From Euryarchaeota archaeon TMED117 (lineage in GTDB: Archaea > Thermoplasmatota > Poseidoniia > Poseidoniales > Poseidoniaceae): a stretch of DNA of 8,117 nucleotides. Location: the NCBI GenBank assembly GCA_002171315.2, contig NHFS02000023.1:1-8117 (forward strand), written 5' to 3'. Shown piece by piece: positions 1-6,500 of the stretch; position 1 is the stretch's first letter; each line of letters starts with the position of its first letter. The position numbers were made by a program, and so were the translations under genes. The notes below the pieces were generated by a model that did not search any database, had not been told where the DNA came from, and worked only from the letters and a program-made list of their open reading frames with translations.

Positions 1-54
1 ACCCGGGTCAAAGGAATGAGAGTCCTTTATGATGGGCCACTACACTATACGAGC
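1..54 (-). tRNA. tRNA-Glu (anticodon CTC), 3' part cut by window edge
   Basis: Read on the minus strand from 54 down to 1, the sequence folds as the first 54 bases of a tRNA. It shows a 5' acceptor strand GCTCGTA, T8/A9, and a D arm beginning GTGTAGTGG. An anticodon stem AAGGA/TCCTT closes a seven-base loop CTCTCAT. The variable bases TGACC and the start of the T stem CGGGT follow. Loop positions 34-36 are CTC (plus-strand 18-20), which reads GAG, so the tRNA is glutamate. The D-arm and variable-region pattern resembles archaeal tRNA-Glu. The T loop, 3' acceptor strand and any CCA lie beyond the left edge. No intron is seen at the usual position after base 37. Confidence 0.87.
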
Positions 55-80
55 GTGGTATTCATTCCTGCAACGTCATC

Positions 81-88
81 TATTTAGA
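81..88 (-). promoter_or_regulatory. possible TATA box of the tRNA-Glu gene
   Basis: On the minus strand this reads TCTAAATA. Its centre lies about 30 bases upstream of the mature tRNA 5' end at 54. That suits an archaeal TATA box if transcription starts a few bases before the mature end. The call rests on position and A/T composition only; no convincing BRE is claimed. Confidence 0.35.
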
Positions 89-97
89 AATGGCGAC

Positions 98-107
98 TTT
101 CATGAAA
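98..107. repeat. 10-bp perfect palindrome TTTCATGAAA
   Basis: TTTCATGAAA is its own reverse complement. It lies in the divergent region between the tRNA-Glu gene and the plus-strand unit starting at 233, about 10 bp left of the first copy of a 16-bp direct repeat that also begins TTTCA. It could be half of an operator, but a palindrome of this length can arise by chance in A/T-rich DNA. Confidence 0.3.
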
Positions 108-115
108 TTAAATAG

Positions 116-187
116 TTTCACTTTTCGTTTATAAGAAACCAATAAAAAGACCCACTGGAGCCCAATAGCACTTTCACTTTTCGTTTA
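116..187 (+). repeat. 16-bp direct repeat in the divergent promoter region
   Basis: TTTCACTTTTCGTTTA occurs exactly at 116-131 and again at 172-187, 56 bp apart. Both copies are preceded by AATAG, directly in the first copy and with three extra bases (CAC) in the second. The match can therefore be extended to about 21 bases with a small gap. The first copy runs into a TATA-like TTTATAAG; the second continues as TTTACCTC and has lost any TATA. The repeats may be a duplicated promoter segment or paired binding sites for a regulator of the unit beginning at 233. The repeat is certain; its role is inference. Confidence 0.7.
128..135 (+). promoter_or_regulatory. TATA-like box TTTATAAG
   Basis: TTTATAAG is a good match to archaeal TATA boxes and sits at the end of the first direct-repeat copy. 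It would place a transcript start near 157, giving a leader of about 75 bases before the start at 233. The second repeat copy at 172-187 would then lie within the transcribed leader. It competes with the closer TATA-like box at 205-210. Confidence 0.35.
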
Positions 188-204
188 CCTCTCGTTCGTT
201 GATT

Positions 205-210
205 GATATA
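205..210 (+). promoter_or_regulatory. possible TATA box for a leaderless transcript
   Basis: GATATA within TTGATATAC is centred about 26 bases before the ATG at 233. This is the spacing expected if transcription starts at or next to the start codon, as is common in archaea. No Shine-Dalgarno sequence precedes that ATG, which agrees with leaderless initiation. The assignment is by spacing only. Confidence 0.4.
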
Positions 211-232
211 CGGCCGCCAGTGAATTTGCTTC

Positions 233-472
233 ATGGACAACCAAATCCCGACATCTTTTGCTGCCTTGACAGCATCGCATACCGACTCCGCAGAACCACT
301 GTGGAATCACCGAACAACAACCCATTTTGCTGATCAGAGTGGAAGACTCCCTCAACGCATGGCAGACATGACATGGGAATCATGGCATCAACCAGGACAA
401 CCTACAAAGATTCCAGTCACAACTACTCTGACTCATCTTCTACGAAGAGCATACCTACGAGGTGAAGCTTGA
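233..472 (+). CDS. small protein of unknown function (79 aa)
   Basis: I do not recognise this 79-residue protein. It has no membrane segment, signal peptide or cysteine. The first half is polar and rich in Thr, Ser and His. The middle holds three Trp residues around positions 25-52 (including MTWESWHQPGQP). The end is basic and probably helical (THLLRRAYLRGEA). Two facts support a real gene. Its stop TGA (470-472) shares a base with the ATG of the next gene (TGATG), a sign of translational coupling. A TATA-like box also lies at leaderless distance from its ATG. No ribosome binding site is seen. Being the first gene of a unit with a winged-helix-like protein, it may work with that protein, but this is inference. 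Confidence 0.6.
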   Translation: MDNQIPTSFAALTASHTDSAEPLWNHRTTTHFADQSGRLPQRMADMTWESWHQPGQPTKIPVTTTLTHLLRRAYLRGEA

Positions 473-711
473 TGTCACGAACAAAGAGATTGCGAGATGC
501 TATTGATGAGTATCTGGAATCAGTGGATGCTGCAAACACAACCGACATCCTTGATCATGTTAACCAGCGTTTCAGATGGGGTGCTACAATGAATCAATTA
601 GGAAATGTTCTCGCTCGAGACCGAAGGTTTGTCAAAGTTGGATTTGACGAAAATACCGACATCGGTGGCTTCCGTATGAGAGTCTGCGTTTGGGCAAGAG
701 TCGCTGCTTGA
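472..711 (+). CDS. small winged-helix-like protein, possible DNA-binding regulator (79 aa)
   Basis: The product is a basic protein of 79 residues. Residues 3-18 look like a first helix (RTKRLRDAIDEYLESV). Residues 22-34 (NTTDILDHVNQRF) look like the second helix of a winged helix, with Thr-Thr as helix cap. Residues 39-50 (TMNQLGNVLARD) resemble a recognition helix, followed by a strand-like wing, RRFVKVG (51-57). This order fits small archaeal winged-helix domains, but I cannot name a family. The ATG at 472 is preferred over an in-frame TTG at 469 because it gives the classic TGATG overlap with the upstream gene. A DNA-binding role, perhaps autoregulation through the direct repeats at 116-187, is inference; a role as a protein-binding module is also possible. 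Confidence 0.68.
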   Translation: MSRTKRLRDAIDEYLESVDAANTTDILDHVNQRFRWGATMNQLGNVLARDRRFVKVGFDENTDIGGFRMRVCVWARVAA

Positions 712-750
712 GATAGAAGAGACAAAAACTGCAATCCTACTGGCCACTCT

Positions 751-1620
751 ATGGCCAACAAGATTCTCGCATCATTTGAATTGATGCGAATGAAGAATAT
801 CTTGCTTGCCAGCATTGCAACTCCAGTTGGAGCATTACTTGCACTCGGAGATTTTTCTTCGATAACAGAATATCCTGAAGTTATTTTGGCAACTACTTCA
901 GTCCTCTTCTTCATGGGTGCAGGAAATGCGATGAACGACTTGAGAGACGTCGATATCGATCGTATTGCGCATCCAAACCGTCCATTGGCGAGGGATGCTT
1001 TATCGGAAAAAGAGGCTAAAAGACTCATGATTTCTTTAGCCCTGCTAAGTCTTGGCTCCCTCGTAGCATGTTGCTTAATGATGGATGATGAACGAACGTA
1101 TACGCTATCGATTTACGGAATTGTAGCACTTCTGATGCTTTCCTATGACTCTTTTTTGGAATTAAAAAATAAGGGATTAATAGGAAATATTAGTATTTCA
1201 CTTCTCGTAGCTGCCGTAACCTTGTATGGTGCATCTTCAGTCGGTGAATTAACAAATCCACTCATATGGTATGTTTCAGGAGTGGTGTTCTTTGTCAATC
1301 TTGCTCGAGAGATTGTCAAGGACTGTCAAGATCTTGATGCTGATTCTGAAACACGAGTAACGTTGCCAATGAAAATAGGTTTGGAAAATAGTAGAATGGT
1401 GGCGTATGTGATTACACTATTTGGTATAGTGATGTTGTATATTCCCTACTGGCAGGGACCATTCGAATTCGGACAGTTATTGTTCCAAGCACCAGCAATG
1501 TTAGTCCTAATTACTCTCAATGGACCTATGTGGAAAGGTGATGATTACGTAGCTGCAACACGACTGCGTATTGCTATGCTCCTTGGTTTGCTTGGATTTA
1601 TACTAACGCTTGTTGTTTAG
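751..1620 (+). CDS. UbiA-family prenyltransferase, probable digeranylgeranylglyceryl phosphate synthase
   Basis: This 289-residue integral membrane protein belongs to the UbiA superfamily. In archaea the likely member is digeranylgeranylglyceryl phosphate synthase, which transfers the second geranylgeranyl group in ether-lipid synthesis. Both metal/diphosphate-binding motifs are visible. The first is N62-D63-xx-D66-xxx-D70, followed by HPNRPL (74-79). The second is D191-xx-D194-xxx-D198, preceded by REIVK. Between and around them are about eight to nine hydrophobic segments, and the length is normal for the family. The N-terminus (LMRMKNILLASIATPVGALL) matches the usual first helix. The ATG at 751 is chosen because it keeps that helix whole; ATGs at 784 and 790 are alternatives. 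There is no Shine-Dalgarno site and only 39 bp separate it from the previous gene, so co-transcription is likely. Its stop overlaps the stop of the convergent carbamoyltransferase gene. Other UbiA substrates (quinone or haem pathways) cannot be fully excluded. Confidence 0.88.
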   Translation: MANKILASFELMRMKNILLASIATPVGALLALGDFSSITEYPEVILATTSVLFFMGAGNAMNDLRDVDIDRIAHPNRPLARDALSEKEAKRLMISLALLSLGSLVACCLMMDDERTYTLSIYGIVALLMLSYDSFLELKNKGLIGNISISLLVAAVTLYGASSVGELTNPLIWYVSGVVFFVNLAREIVKDCQDLDADSETRVTLPMKIGLENSRMVAYVITLFGIVMLYIPYWQGPFEFGQLLFQAPAMLVLITLNGPMWKGDDYVAATRLRIAMLLGLLGFILTLVV

Positions 1621-2585
1621 ACAAGTCCCATAAATTCACCCATTGCACTCCAAGCATCTGGTGAGATAAAATAGCACAAAAGAGACATCTGAGCCCACAT
1701 TCTGTTCTCTGCTTGATCAAAGACAATTGATTGTTCGTGATCCATCACCCAATCGGTTACTTCATCGCCACGATGAGCAGGTAAACAATGCATGAATCTC
1801 CATCCATCATCCATGTTCGAGACCATGTCCTCATTGACTTGATAGCCTTCAAATGATTTCATCTTGTCTTCCATGTGTTCTTCACCCATCGAGATGAAGA
1901 CATCCGTGTAGACAACATGCGCTCCGTCTGTGGCTTCTTTGGGATCAACAGTTCGCATCAATTCTGACTTATGTTCTGCGGCATATGCCGTTGAACGCTC
2001 AACAACATCTTCATCTGGTTCATATCCTTCTGGAACGGCGTATCTAAAGTCAATACCAAGCATCGTACAAGCGAGCATCAAATCGTGAAGAACGTTATTT
2101 CCGTCTCCAACCCATGTTACAACAAGATTCTCTCGGTTATCGAAATGTTCCATGATGGTCATCAAGTCAGCAGCTGCTTGACACGGATGATGTTTGTATG
2201 AAAGAGCATTGAGAACGGGTACTGTAGCATGCTTTGCTAATTCAGTAACATCCTCGTGGCCATAGCATCTGTAGGTCATACCGCCTAAGAAGCGAGACAG
2301 AACTTGGGATGTGTCTCCAATTGTTTCTGACTTTCCAAGTTGGATGTCATTCTTGAGAAGTGTTAGTGCGTTTCCACCAAGCCGATCAATACCCACTTCA
2401 AATGAAACACGGGTTCTGGTTGAAGGCTTCTCGTAAATGGAACCAATTGTCATCGTATCAAGAGGCATGAAATTGAGTGCAACTTCGTCTCCTTGCTTCC
2501 ACAATCGCTTGAATTCAATTGCCCATTTGAGAATTTGCTCAAAGTCGTCTTTTACATCATCAATTGCAAGAAGGTGGTCCACCAT
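1617..2585 (-). CDS. argF: ornithine carbamoyltransferase
   Basis: This is a 322-residue, apparently complete ornithine carbamoyltransferase (EC 2.1.3.3). It makes citrulline from ornithine and carbamoyl phosphate in arginine synthesis and acts in the cytoplasm. The N-terminal carbamoyl-phosphate domain has the STRTR loop (55-59) and HPCQ (133-136). The C-terminal domain has WVGDGNNV (158-165), D228 followed by SMG (232-234), and HCLPAHRG (266-273). The last two are hallmarks of ornithine, rather than aspartate, carbamoyltransferases. FDQAENRMWAQ (289-299) is the usual C-terminal helix. ATG at 2585 gives a normal N-terminus; no Shine-Dalgarno site precedes it. It lies 34 bp downstream of the GPN GTPase gene on the same strand, so the two may be co-transcribed. 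No other arginine gene is in the window. Confidence 0.95.
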   Translation of the reverse strand: MVDHLLAIDDVKDDFEQILKWAIEFKRLWKQGDEVALNFMPLDTMTIGSIYEKPSTRTRVSFEVGIDRLGGNALTLLKNDIQLGKSETIGDTSQVLSRFLGGMTYRCYGHEDVTELAKHATVPVLNALSYKHHPCQAAADLMTIMEHFDNRENLVVTWVGDGNNVLHDLMLACTMLGIDFRYAVPEGYEPDEDVVERSTAYAAEHKSELMRTVDPKEATDGAHVVYTDVFISMGEEHMEDKMKSFEGYQVNEDMVSNMDDGWRFMHCLPAHRGDEVTDWVMDHEQSIVFDQAENRMWAQMSLLCYFISPDAWSAMGEFMGLV

Positions 2586-2587
2586 GA

Positions 2588-2603
2588 CTTACGCTCGGGT
2601 AAG
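2588..2603. repeat. small inverted repeat before the carbamoyltransferase start
   Basis: CTTAC (2588-2592) and GTAAG (2599-2603) form a perfect 5-bp stem with a 6-base loop in the 34-bp gap between the GPN GTPase gene and the carbamoyltransferase gene. It sits two bases ahead of the minus-strand ATG. It could be a weak hairpin or an operator half-site pair; the stem is short, so chance is possible. Confidence 0.3.
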
Positions 2604-2619
2604 AAGGTTACAATGTTTT

Positions 2620-3453
2620 TCAAACAAAATCGTCCTGATCTTTCTCGTGTTCAATGTCACTCGCAAAGCCATCACGGGCATCACTCATTCCACCAAACAT
2701 TGCTTGAGCGAAGGTCAGTATATCAGCAAGACCTTCTTCGAGTTCACTTGATAATGGAGTTAGACCAGGACTCTGAGCGAATTGTTGCATCAATCGAAGT
2801 TGGTTAATTGCAAACTCAGTTCTCTGACCACCTGCCTCATCATAAAGTGCCATTTCAAGAATCTCTAATCGCTCCGACCATTCAAGAATCTTCTCAAGTT
2901 CATCGGCATCGAGCAGATCACTCTTTGAAAGGAAATTCTTTGTTGGAAGTCCCAAACGGAATTCAACAATCGATGACAAAAGCATTTGCGAAACAAATCC
3001 TGAAGGTGAGCGAGATAGCATTGGGTCGAACAAGTAAATAATTGCTGACTGTTCTCTACCAAGGACTTCAATGAGGTGATTACTCGCTTCTCTGAAGGCA
3101 AATAATTCAACTTGCCCTGGTGTATCCACAATCATCATTTCACCTGTGAGTGAGTGAAGTTGTTCTGCAACATCACCGGCCTGTGCAGCAAGTAAATCGG
3201 CTGCAAGAATCTGAGCACCGTTTGGTCCAAGGTCATATTCAGTCATTACTTCTGTGAGTGAAATTAAATCTCTTACATCGAATTCAGCATCATAATGAAC
3301 ACGCTCTGCTCCTGGATCTAAGTTGACTGCAATGACATCCGTCTCTAAGAATCGAGACCATCGTTGAAATGAAGTCACGAGTGAGGATTTGCCTGCACCT
3401 GCAGTTCCAACAACAAACAGTACTGGGGGGGTTCCACTATCGAGTCCGACCAT
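2620..3453 (-). CDS. GPN-loop GTPase (archaeal GPN1/XAB1-like)
   Basis: This 277-residue P-loop GTPase belongs to the GPN family. Eukaryotic members help assemble and import RNA polymerase II; the archaeal role is less clear. Visible motifs from the ATG at 3453 are the Walker A GTAGAGKS (16-23), NLDPGAE (44-50), the defining Gly-Pro-Asn insert GPN (76-78), and the G3 motif DTPGQ (110-114). The G4 position reads SKSD (176-179), with Ser in place of the usual Asn of NKxD. The C-terminal tail (about 250-277) is acidic and polar. The frame extends upstream to a TTG at 3492, but ATG 3453 gives the usual short N-terminus before the P-loop, and no Shine-Dalgarno site favours either. A run of seven G (3425-3431) lies in codons 8-10. 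It heads a probable two-gene unit with ornithine carbamoyltransferase. Confidence 0.92.
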   Translation of the reverse strand: MVGLDSGTPPVLFVVGTAGAGKSSLVTSFQRWSRFLETDVIAVNLDPGAERVHYDAEFDVRDLISLTEVMTEYDLGPNGAQILAADLLAAQAGDVAEQLHSLTGEMMIVDTPGQVELFAFREASNHLIEVLGREQSAIIYLFDPMLSRSPSGFVSQMLLSSIVEFRLGLPTKNFLSKSDLLDADELEKILEWSERLEILEMALYDEAGGQRTEFAINQLRLMQQFAQSPGLTPLSSELEEGLADILTFAQAMFGGMSDARDGFASDIEHEKDQDDFV

Positions 3454-3556
3454 GTCTGTGGCTCCTGCCCAACATACATGAACTAAGCGCAAAATTCGAC
3501 TGATTTTCCAAAACTAACCAACAGAACGGTTATGTGCTAGACAACAATGGCAAGCA

Positions 3557-3570
3557 TGCAGATTCCTGCA
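3557..3570. repeat. short inverted repeat just before the Shine-Dalgarno site
   Basis: TGCAG (3557-3561) and CTGCA (3566-3570) are perfect complements with a 4-base loop (ATTC). The stem ends two bases before the GGAGGAG site of the large gene at 3584. If the transcript begins upstream, it could form a small hairpin that leaves the ribosome binding site open or modulates it. With five base pairs it may also be chance. Confidence 0.35.
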
Positions 3571-3571
3571 C

Positions 3572-3578
3572 GGAGGAG
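3572..3578 (+). promoter_or_regulatory. strong Shine-Dalgarno site GGAGGAG
   Basis: GGAGGAG lies five bases before the ATG at 3584, the ideal match and spacing for pairing with the CCTCC end of 16S rRNA. It fixes the start of the large mosaic gene. None of the other gene starts in this window has a comparable site, so this gene must have a 5' leader and is probably efficiently translated. No clear TATA box was found between 3493 and 3571 on the plus strand. Confidence 0.8.
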
Positions 3579-3583
3579 AAAAA

Positions 3584-6500
3584 ATGTCTGACGAAGAAAC
3601 AAATCAACCTGAAGCACCACCGGGCCTTCCGCCTATGCCGCCAATGCCTGAAGCACCACCAGCACCACCTGGTATGCCTGCTATGCCACCAATGCCGCCT
3701 ATGCCTGAAGCACCACCTGCTCCACCTGGAATGCCTGCTATGCCACCAATGCCTGAAGCACCTCCGGCCCCACCTGGTATGCCGGCTATGCCTCCAATGC
3801 CTGAAGCACCTCCAGCACCGCCAGAAATGCCGCCAATGCCTGAAGCACCACCGGCACCACCTGGTATGCCGGCTATGCCGCCAATGCCTGAAGCGCCTCC
3901 TGCTCCACCAGAGATGCCTCCAATGCCTGGAATGCCTGAAGCACCACCAGCACCACCTGAGATGCCGCCAATGCCTGAGGCACCACCTGGTCTTGACCTT
4001 CTAGCACCAGCACCTCCTGAAATGCCTGAAGCACCTCCGGCTCCACCAGAAATGCCGCCAATGCCTGAGGCACCTCCTGGTCTTGATCTTCTAGCCCCAG
4101 CACCTCCGGAAATGCCAGAAGCACCTCCGGCTCCACCAGAAATGCCGCCAATGGAGGCTCCTCCTGGTCTTGATCTTCTAGCACCTGCACCTCCAGAAAT
4201 GCCAGAAGCACCTCCTGGCCTTGATCTGTTGGCGCCTCTAGCGCCAGCTCCTGTTGAAGATGCCCCAGATGCTCCATCTATGGATCTGCTATCACCTCTC
4301 GCACCTGCTGAAGAGACAGAAGAACCAGAAGCTGATGCCCTACTTACTCCGCTATCAACCCCTGATCCACTTGCTGCAATGGACGCCTTGGCTCCAGCAG
4401 ATGAGAACCCAGTTGCTACTGGTGAAATCGCAGGAGCTACAATCCGCTCCAGTGTTGAAGTTGATGATGTTCCTGGAGACAAGCTCGAAGGAACACTGCA
4501 TGAAATTGAAAAGTCAACCTTGACCGCTGATGGTACAATTGTCAAGCAATCTATTAAGGGAACACTAACCGTAAACAATCCATCCTCAGATGATCGAATT
4601 TACGACATTGACGTACTTCTTGATAATGCAGATTCTACCGATATTGGTGGAGACCAAATATCAGTTGATGAACTCGAAGCAGGAAAGAATTACGTGAAGA
4701 AGTACTCTGTTACTGACGCACAAATGCTCGTATTGAGAGAGAGACTTGATACAAATCCAGCACGTGACAACGAACGTTCACTAAGTATTGCACTTTCTGA
4801 GGAACCTGGAATTTTCGCGCTTGAAATTGAAGTCGAAAATGTTTCACCGGTGCCTCTTCGAGACATTGTGGTGACACGTGACCTACCTGACAGCGTCCAA
4901 TTCAATCACGCTGCAGCTGCAACTGTTGATGGAAACAAAATGACATGGGAAGTTGGTTCTCTTCATCCTGGTGAAACACAAGTCCTTTCAATTGAAGGGG
5001 AAATTATGGTTACATCAACCAAGACAATCAAGGCAGGATCTGCTCAAGCAACATACAAAGCTGATGCAACACTCTCGAATCTATCGTTCCGTGACCTCGA
5101 TGCATTCTGCCGTGGATTCACATACATGCGAGTTCGAGAAGATGAGCGCCCAGACAATTGGATTTGTCAGACCATCTTCGAAAACCGTTCATCCTTTGCT
5201 GTAGACTTGGTCAAACTCCAAGTTCGAATGAAGGGAAGCGAGGAACTATTGTTCGACGTTAACGACGTTAAGGAAGACGTACACCCACAAGGAAAGTGGG
5301 AAAGTGAAGAGAGAAATGTCATGGCCACAGCTGAACCGGATTTCACATACGACCTCTCATACACTGTTCTACCAAGAGCTACCCAGAAAACTGAAGGAAC
5401 CATCAAACTCGAAGAGAGTAGTTTAACTGTCGTCGATGCTGATATCTCCAAGAAGTATTCCACAGATACACTCAAGTCGTTTAGACAACAACATGTCTCA
5501 GCATCTCTTGAAGTGAAGAATACCGGATCTGCAGTGATTAATCTCATGCGAATTACAGATGATATACCTGGATTATTCCAAGCACCAGATATGGATGCTA
5601 TGACAATCCTCATCGATGGAAAAGAATTGCCAGAAGACCAATGGAAGGGAGAACTTTCTGCTGGAATCACACTCGAGAAAGATCACCGTTCACCAGATGG
5701 TGATGGCCACACAATGACCCTCACTGTAGGTACAAAGGGTCCTATTGGCCTCAAGCCAGGCAAGAGTATGGTTGTCAAGTACAAACTCAATGCACCTGAC
5801 CCAACACCTGCAAACGAGAGAGTCGATGCACCTGCTCGATTCCAATTCAGTTCAGAACAATTTGGACCAGTATGTCTTCGAGACGTCCCTGATGCACCAT
5901 CTGTTCGTGTTAGCCACCTGAGAAGAAATTTCTCCGCAGGAAAGCAAGCAATACCGATGGGTGGAAAGGGTCGTTACGAAGTTCTCATTCTCTTTGAGAA
6001 TAACGGAGATACTGCATTGCAAGATGTCTTCATCAAGGATGTTATTCCTTCCAACTTTGAGATCAAAGATTGGCATGTTCGAGGCGCTGGTGGAGAAAAG
6101 CGTACAGATGTTGATATGACAACAAACGAAACCGAAGATGGAATTGAAATTACTTGGAAACTTCCAGTTGTTGGCAAAGGAGAGCGTCTTGACGTTTCCT
6201 TTGAAATCAAGGGCGAAGGCGAGATTGATGCTGAAGCACTCAACCGATTCCACGGCGCACACTTCGGTGATGAACTCGAATCTGATGAAGACGATGCACC
6301 AACAGAAGCTCCTGAAGAAGAAGTTGTTGAAGAATCTGAAGAGACATCTGCGGAAGAAGAAGCTGTTGAAGAATCAGAAGAGGCACCTGCTGAAGAAGAA
6401 GTTGTGGATGAAGCACCTGCCATCAAGTTCAGAGAAGATATCATGTTAAGAGTCATGGATGAATTCGGTATTGAAGACCGCGATGCATTCCTAGAACATT

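Noticed and set aside
469..471. TTG as start of the winged-helix-like gene
   Set aside because: It is directly followed by an ATG at 472 that makes the common TGATG overlap with the upstream gene.
594..1028. 144-codon minus-strand frame
   Set aside because: It lies antisense to the winged-helix-like gene and the prenyltransferase gene, both with better evidence, and shows no recognisable motif.
2437..2807. Two overlapping plus-strand frames across the carbamoyltransferase/GTPase junction
   Set aside because: They are antisense to two well-supported enzymes and their composition is not protein-like.
3454..3492. N-terminal extension of the GPN GTPase to a TTG at 3492
   Set aside because: The added 13 residues (MRLVHVCWAGATD) are not expected before the P-loop in this family, and the ATG at 3453 gives the usual short N-terminus. 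It is not strictly excluded.
3534..4004. Plus-strand frame rich in Cys, Leu and His repeats (LKHH, CRQCLK)
   Set aside because: It is an out-of-frame reading of the same proline-rich repeats. The correct frame has the strong Shine-Dalgarno site and continues into folded domains and a zinc ribbon.
3608..4252. Possible CRISPR array or minisatellite
   Set aside because: The repeats have no constant-length unique spacers and are codon-phased within one long gene, so they are protein-coding repeats.
3604..4578. 324-codon open frame on the minus strand with Gly-Gly-Ala-Ser-Gly-Ile repeats
   Set aside because: It is the exact antisense of the Pro/Met/Ala repeat tract, where CCN and GCN codons read backwards as Gly and Ser/Gly codons and stops are avoided. 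It has no start context of its own.
5167..5670. Minus-strand frame of 167 codons, and similar ones at 5852-6262 and 5974-6456
   Set aside because: They are antisense shadows of the large mosaic gene. The Ser-rich one at 5974-6456 mirrors its Glu-rich acidic linker.
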